Origin: Nitrososphaerales archaeon TH703
GTDB lineage: Archaea > Thermoproteota > Nitrososphaeria > Nitrososphaerales > Nitrososphaeraceae
NCBI GenBank assembly: GCA_014523525.1
Contig: JAATVL010000133.1
Coordinates: forward strand, 1 to 7,589
Reading direction: 5' to 3'
DNA length: 7,589 nucleotides
Shown here: one piece after another, positions 4,872 to 7,589 of the stretch
Numbering within the stretch: the stretch's first letter is position 1
Layout: the number at the start of each line of letters is the position of its first letter
Notes under the pieces: model-generated
What the model was told of the DNA's origin: nothing
The model's input: only the letters and a program-made list of their open reading frames with translations
Database searches by the model: none
Position numbers and translations under genes: made by a program

Positions 4872-5306
4872 ATGAAAAAAATCTATCTAAGATGGCCCAT
4901 TCTAATTGCTGCTATTTTGGTACCGGTCTCAATTTCTGAATTAAAGAATGGCTCTGGACAAGAAAATGAAACGATTTTCACTGAAAACGAATCAAACAAA
5001 TATATCGACTATTTACAAAATGCCAGAAATTTGTTGAACCAAACATCAGTTGAATATAAGAATAGCAACTATACAGGTGCAGAAGAATTAGCAATTGCTG
5101 CTTATCTAGACAATTTTGAATATGTAGAAAGTGAACTTGAAAAAAAAGGATCTCATAGTCTAATGCAGGATATTGAACATATGATGCGAGAAGAATTACG
5201 AGATTTAATAAAAAGTAAGGCCAGTCAAGCAGAACTAGATACGCATATCAGCGCTACGAATGCAAAACTATTAGAAGCAATATATCTGTTAAAGGGTAGT
5301 AAATAG
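4872..5306 (+). CDS. Exported FTR1 N-terminal-domain-like helical protein
   Basis: The 144-residue protein starts with a basic and hydrophobic signal sequence (about residues 1-22) and lacks a lipobox Cys. Five N-x-S/T sequons follow, at Asn26, 32, 39, 56 and 66, supporting export. Residues 45-140 are helical with the pattern Y-x-N-x-x-Y-x-G-A...AAYLDNFEYVESEL...IEHMMREELRDLI...LLEA. This closely resembles the extracytoplasmic helical domain found in front of the permease in long FTR1/EfeU-type iron transporters (AYLD-x-FE-x-VE-x-x-L). That domain's Glu and Asp residues are thought to bind iron before transport. Here there is no membrane permease part: the protein ends at residue 144 with a stop, without frameshift signs. 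It may be a separate iron-binding partner or a repurposed domain. Assignment is by remembered family pattern, not by search. It is divergent from the CASCS membrane protein. Confidence 0.8.
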   Translation: MKKIYLRWPILIAAILVPVSISELKNGSGQENETIFTENESNKYIDYLQNARNLLNQTSVEYKNSNYTGAEELAIAAYLDNFEYVESELEKKGSHSLMQDIEHMMREELRDLIKSKASQAELDTHISATNAKLLEAIYLLKGSK

Positions 5307-5358
5307 TAGTAAAAAGAATAAGGATCCAAATTTAAATAAAGGGTAAGGGCTACTCAAC

Positions 5359-5363
5359 TTTTT
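5359..5363 (+). terminator. Short poly-T terminator candidate after the FTR1-N-like gene
   Basis: A T5 run followed by CTTT lies about 55 nt after the stop at 5306. It is weak but is the only T-tract in a suitable place. Confidence 0.25.
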
Positions 5364-5554
5364 CTTTGATTTATTCAAGGAGTAAAATTTTATAAGTTGA
5401 CTTGAAGAATTCTTGCGAAATTGATACTTTAAATAGAAATTATTGAATATTTCAATGATACAATGTGGCTTACGAATTAAAATAATTAACAAACTAGAAC
5501 TGTAAGATTAAAAACCATAGATATTCTTTTAAAGAGCTAAGGAGATATCATCCT

Positions 5555-5590
5555 ATGCGTATTGATACCACTTGGAGGTGGACGAAGTGA
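5555..5590 (+). CDS. 11-codon leader ORF overlapping the next start codon
   Basis: ATG 5555 opens the peptide MRIDTTWRWTK and stops with TGA at 5588-5590. The sequence AAGTGATT makes the TGA overlap the GTG start of the next gene (GTGA overlap). AAGGAG at 5539-5544 lies 10 nt before the ATG, a good SD. The ORF's own codons contain the GGAGGTG used by the downstream gene. Two of eleven codons are Trp. The arrangement fits translational coupling or a leader peptide. ORFs this short arise easily by chance, so it is a candidate only. Confidence 0.35.
   Translation: MRIDTTWRWTK
5574..5580 (+). promoter_or_regulatory. Strong Shine-Dalgarno GGAGGTG deciding the 5587 start
   Basis: GGAGGTG matches seven bases of the complement of the archaeal 16S 3' end and ends 6 nt before GTG 5587. 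It would lie inside the coding region if TTG 5572 were the start, so GTG 5587 is preferred. Confidence 0.7.
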
Positions 5591-5979
5591 TTGATTATAT
5601 TGTGATAATCGCTATAATCGCTATCAGATTATTTTCATTTTCCTCGAAATGGATCGAACAGTACGTCATAAATAATGTTGTAGAATTTGTTAAAAGTTTT
5701 GAACATTTACTTTTGGTACTTACCGTTGTAGCATTTTTCCTAATAATAATATACATGACAATGAAACAGCTTAAGAAATTACCAAAATTTTATGTTATAG
5801 AAATTGAGGACATATATGGTAAAAAGGTGGTCGTGGATGGATTAAGAACTAATTTTACAACATTTGCTGCGGCAAAGAGTTATGCTCATTTTTATTCCGA
5901 CCTATATGGCGAACAGTACAAGTTCAGAATAGTTGGTCGTAATCGGATTTTAAATTATCCTCATGGTCATGTTCGCTGA
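5587..5979 (+). CDS. Two-segment membrane protein of unknown function
   Basis: Translation from GTG 5587 gives 130 residues. Residues 2-16 form a very hydrophobic Ile-rich segment, a short amphipathic stretch follows (SKWIEQYVINNVVEFVKSFE), and a second membrane helix spans about residues 39-59. The remaining 70 residues (from KQLKKLPKFYVIEIED) are a basic, aromatic soluble domain with alternating beta-like patterns and end in NYPHGHVR. No catalytic motif is recognised. The longer version from TTG 5572 adds five residues but would bury the SD. The gene stands alone, with unknown genes around it, and may be co-translated with the 11-codon ORF. It looks genuine because of its strong SD and coherent topology. 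The role is unknown; a small membrane sensor or adaptor is one possibility. Confidence 0.75.
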   Translation: MIDYIVIIAIIAIRLFSFSSKWIEQYVINNVVEFVKSFEHLLLVLTVVAFFLIIIYMTMKQLKKLPKFYVIEIEDIYGKKVVVDGLRTNFTTFAAAKSYAHFYSDLYGEQYKFRIVGRNRILNYPHGHVR

Positions 5980-6141
5980 TTATTTGGCATAAGGCTCATT
6001 CAGACATCCATGATAGATATTCAATATATCCCATCAATTTTGCACGAGGTACAAGCATATACTTAAATGAGTAACACGAAGACTAAATTGTAGATTGTAA
6101 GAAGCAGCAATCAATTATTGGCATAATTACAATTTGTGAAT

Positions 6142-6273
6142 TCATTGTTTTAATTCATTTAGCCAGCTTTGTATACAATCAATACAGATATGGTATTCAC
6201 GTGGATCTGTGCCAGAAGGAGAGTAGAAGGATTTATACTTTTCACAGTCTTTTCTGCAAAAATCGCAGTCCAT
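6142..6273 (-). CDS. 43-residue zinc-finger microprotein
   Basis: The minus strand from ATG 6273 to TGA 6142-6144 encodes 43 residues starting MDCDFCRKDCEKYKSFYSPS. Cys3 and Cys6 pair with Cys30 and Cys33 (HICIDC) as C-x2-C-x23-C-x2-C, the layout of a single treble-clef or zinc-ribbon finger. Cys10 is an additional possible ligand. The tail IQSWLNELKQ is amphipathic and helical. A stop lies in frame at 6286-6288 and no other conventional start falls between it and the ATG, so the start is well fixed. A TATA-like CATAAATG (plus-strand 6295-6302) about 26 nt upstream suggests a leaderless message. The gene is below usual length cut-offs and would be missed by default gene calling. Small one-finger proteins of this kind are common in thaumarchaeotes; the function is unknown. 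Confidence 0.78.
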   Translation of the reverse strand: MDCDFCRKDCEKYKSFYSPSGTDPREYHICIDCIQSWLNELKQ

Positions 6274-6274
6274 A

Positions 6275-6302
6275 ACAATTAATTGTCACTATTGCATTTA
6301 TG
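6275..6302 (-). promoter_or_regulatory. TATA-like box and 12-bp palindrome before the microprotein gene
   Basis: ACAATTAATTGT at 6275-6286 is a perfect palindrome touching the predicted transcription start. The TATA-like CATAAATG (minus strand) is at 6295-6302. A palindrome at the start site could be an operator, but it is short and A/T-rich. Confidence 0.35.
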
Positions 6303-6483
6303 TCTGATCCAGAAAACTCAATATCACACGAAAGTCTGTTAATCTCAGCATAAATGAAAACTACTCTTCAAGTTGCTTGATTTTCTAAGTACAAAAGTTA
6401 GTAAGCAAATTAGCAAAATCTTCATATTGGTATTTCTGTTAGCCATTATTATCGGATGAGATTTTTTTCCTTATGCGTGTATC

Positions 6484-6490
6484 AAAGGAG
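6484..6490 (+). promoter_or_regulatory. Shine-Dalgarno AAAGGAG of the UspA gene
   Basis: AAAGGAG ends 8 nt before TTG 6499 but only 2 nt before TTG 6493. The spacing decides for the start at 6499. Confidence 0.6.
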
Positions 6491-6498
6491 TTTTGTAT

Positions 6499-6957
6499 TT
6501 GTCTTTAAGTATAAGAAAAATATTAGTTACAATTGATGGTTCTGAAAATTCTAAGAAGGCTGCTGACTATGCAAGTAGTTTGGCTAAAAAATACAATGCT
6601 CAATTAATAATATTATATGTGTTGTACTCAGAATTGGGATTTGCTTATTCAAATCTATTAGGGGTCACTACTCCTAAGGCTATCGATGACGCATTAGAAA
6701 CACAAAAGAAGGACGTGCAAAAATGGTTTGATGAGATAAGAAGTAAACTTAAAAACACCAACATTAGTGTGACGGATAAAATTATTATTTCGGTGTCATC
6801 AATTGTTGGTGAAATCATAGGGTTCGCAGATAAAGAAAAAGTAGACTTGATAATTTTGGGAACGAGGGGAAGAACTGGTTTTAAAAAATTGTTACTTGGA
6901 AGTGTTGCAGAGGGTGTAGTAACCCATTCATCTTGTCCTGTAATGGTAGTTAGATAA
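6499..6957 (+). CDS. Universal stress protein, UspA family, ATP-binding type
   Basis: The product (152 residues from TTG 6499) is a single Usp domain of standard length. The first beta strand RKILVTIDGSENS carries the conserved Asp13 that contacts the nucleotide. The C-terminal half has VDLIILGTRGRTGFKKLLLG followed by SV, the G-x2-G-x9-G-S/T signature (Gly121, Gly124, Gly134, Ser135) of ATP-binding members. The last strand is CPVMVVR. Such proteins are cytoplasmic dimers that rise under stress and modulate partner proteins. An alternative TTG at 6493 would add two residues but sits too close to the SD. An 11-codon ORF (6473-6508) overlaps the start in another frame. No clear TATA box was found, and no partner gene is adjacent. 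Family assignment is secure; the stress signal and partner are unknown. Confidence 0.95.
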   Translation: MSLSIRKILVTIDGSENSKKAADYASSLAKKYNAQLIILYVLYSELGFAYSNLLGVTTPKAIDDALETQKKDVQKWFDEIRSKLKNTNISVTDKIIISVSSIVGEIIGFADKEKVDLIILGTRGRTGFKKLLLGSVAEGVVTHSSCPVMVVR

Positions 6958-7034
6958 TCCAGATTATAACGTGCTTTAAAACAACAGGACCATATTTGCA
7001 AACTAAAATGTGGAAATACAGATATTCTTTGACA

Positions 7035-7067
7035 TTTTTAAAAAATCTATAAGACTGAAGGCTTTTT
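7035..7067 (+). terminator. Two T5 tracts after the UspA gene
   Basis: T-runs at 7035-7039 (followed by an A-run, so partly self-complementary) and 7063-7067 lie 80-110 nt after the stop at 6957. A small hairpin, GGCAA-ttaat-TTGCC, follows at 7079-7093. Together they form a plausible diffuse archaeal terminator zone. Confidence 0.3.
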
Positions 7068-7205
7068 GGGATATAAAGGGCAATTAATTTGCCTTGATCA
7101 TAAAACCGGAAGAAAATTTACCTTCTTAAAATATAGCTAAAAATTTCTTATGTTATTGATATAGAACAATAATACCTAAAGCTCATAAATCCAGATGTCC
7201 ATAAT

Positions 7206-7430
7206 ATGGTGATGCTAAAAAATAGTAAACAACTAATCAGTTTGATAAATATGTGCCGTGAAGAAAAAGACATCGGAAAAAGATGTCAGATTTTAAATTA
7301 TATTAATTACCTGGTGCCAGTAGACCTTAGGGTGTCTATCCCGTCAATTATTAGTCATGACTGTATAGATCAAATTTTGAGTTCCATGGAGGAAAAAATA
7401 TCGCCTCCCATCTACGAACTTACTTATTGA
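7206..7430 (+). CDS. Small helical protein, unknown function
   Basis: The product is 74 residues from ATG 7206, or 72 from the in-frame ATG 7212 (MLKNSKQLISLINMC...). A TATA-like CATAAATC (7184-7191) lies about 25 nt before ATG 7212, which slightly favours the shorter form as a leaderless start. The sequence is predicted mostly helical: an N-terminal helix (LKNSKQLISLINMCREEKD), a middle IGKRCQILNYINYL, then a loop LVPVDLRVSIPSIISHD and a C-terminal helix. Three Cys are scattered and do not form a zinc pattern. There is no membrane segment or signal peptide, so it should be cytoplasmic. I do not recognise a family. Codon use and composition resemble the neighbours, and the frame has no low-complexity bias, so it is probably a real gene. 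Confidence 0.6.
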   Translation: MVMLKNSKQLISLINMCREEKDIGKRCQILNYINYLVPVDLRVSIPSIISHDCIDQILSSMEEKISPPIYELTY

Positions 7431-7491
7431 ATCAAAATTAGGGCAATCTATTCGATTGCAGGATTATATCTCAGTGAGGATAGTTAAGATA

Positions 7492-7589
7492 TTACTCTCG
7501 ATGCAGTTCTAGCATGTGTTCTTTCAATTCCTCTTGCGTATTGAAGGTCATTCCGCATGCTGCACATTTTTCCTGATTATCCGGAGACA
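7492..7589 (-). CDS. C2H2 zinc-finger small protein, N-terminus at window edge
   Basis: The minus strand reads SPDNQEKCAACGMTFNTQEE and continues LKEHMLELHRE to TAA at 7492-7494. The finger is C-x2-C-x12-H-x4-H, a classical C2H2 spacing with the usual Phe after the second Cys and Leu before the first His. The first two bases seen in frame are TG, so the codon at the edge is NTG. It could be the start codon, giving a 32-residue protein, or an internal codon of a longer one. Short single C2H2 proteins are widespread in thaumarchaeotes and are presumed to bind DNA, RNA or protein. The gene is convergent with the 7206 gene. Confidence 0.82.
   Translation of the reverse strand, partial: SPDNQEKCAACGMTFNTQEELKEHMLELHRE

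Noticed and set aside
5289..5492. Minus-strand ORF of 67 codons
   Set aside because: Lys/Leu/Phe/Ser-rich translation of A/T-rich intergenic DNA, overlapping the end of the 4872 gene, with no motif.
6300..6353. 17-codon plus-strand ORF MSDPENSISHESLLISA
   Set aside because: Too short, no ribosome binding site, and overlaps the promoter of the 43-residue microprotein gene.
6645..7001. Minus-strand ORF of 118 codons
   Set aside because: Antisense to the UspA gene.

Overview
The window looks like archaeal chromosome from an ammonia-oxidising thaumarchaeote (Nitrososphaera/Nitrosocosmicus-like). This is inferred from style, not from a marker gene. The DNA is strongly AT-rich, several genes have TATA-like boxes about 25-30 nt before the start codon (leaderless or near-leaderless transcripts), and TTG/GTG starts are common. 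Exported proteins are rich in N-glycosylation sequons, and small zinc-finger proteins are frequent. There are no rRNA or tRNA genes, no transposase, no CRISPR array and no phage gene.

Left part (1-2060): a partial zinc-ribbon gene runs off the left edge on the minus strand (1-288). A protein with three tandem CxxC...CxxC modules follows on plus (471-923), then a membrane-anchored DsbA-like thioredoxin-fold protein with a CQYC active site (1006-1752). An intergenic stretch of about 300 bp holds two related inverted repeats and a TATA-like box.

Middle (2061-5306): an orphan SsuC/TauC-type ABC permease (plus) converges on a DoxX-family membrane protein (minus). A divergent AT-rich region leads to a tiny secreted peptide made almost entirely of N-x-S/T sequons (3773-3970). 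A five-segment membrane protein with an SACASCS motif (4195-4710, minus) is divergent from a small exported helical protein (4872-5306). The latter resembles the extracytoplasmic N-terminal domain of FTR1-type iron permeases, without the permease.

Right part (5307-7589): a two-segment membrane protein of unknown function (5587-5979) is preceded by an 11-codon ORF whose stop overlaps its GTG start. A 43-residue zinc-finger microprotein lies on minus (6142-6273). It is followed by a UspA-type stress protein (6499-6957), a small unknown protein (7206-7430) and the C-terminal part of a C2H2 zinc finger (minus, 7492 to the edge).

Taken together this is an accessory-looking region of mostly single-gene units. 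Themes are envelope redox and metal handling (DsbA-like, DoxX, CASCS membrane protein, FTR1-N-like protein) and small zinc-binding proteins (four in 7.6 kb). A joint system is a hypothesis only. The most original items are three zinc-finger genes that are easily missed because they are short or cut by the window edge, the stand-alone FTR1-N-like protein, the sequon-repeat peptide, and the overlapping leader ORF.
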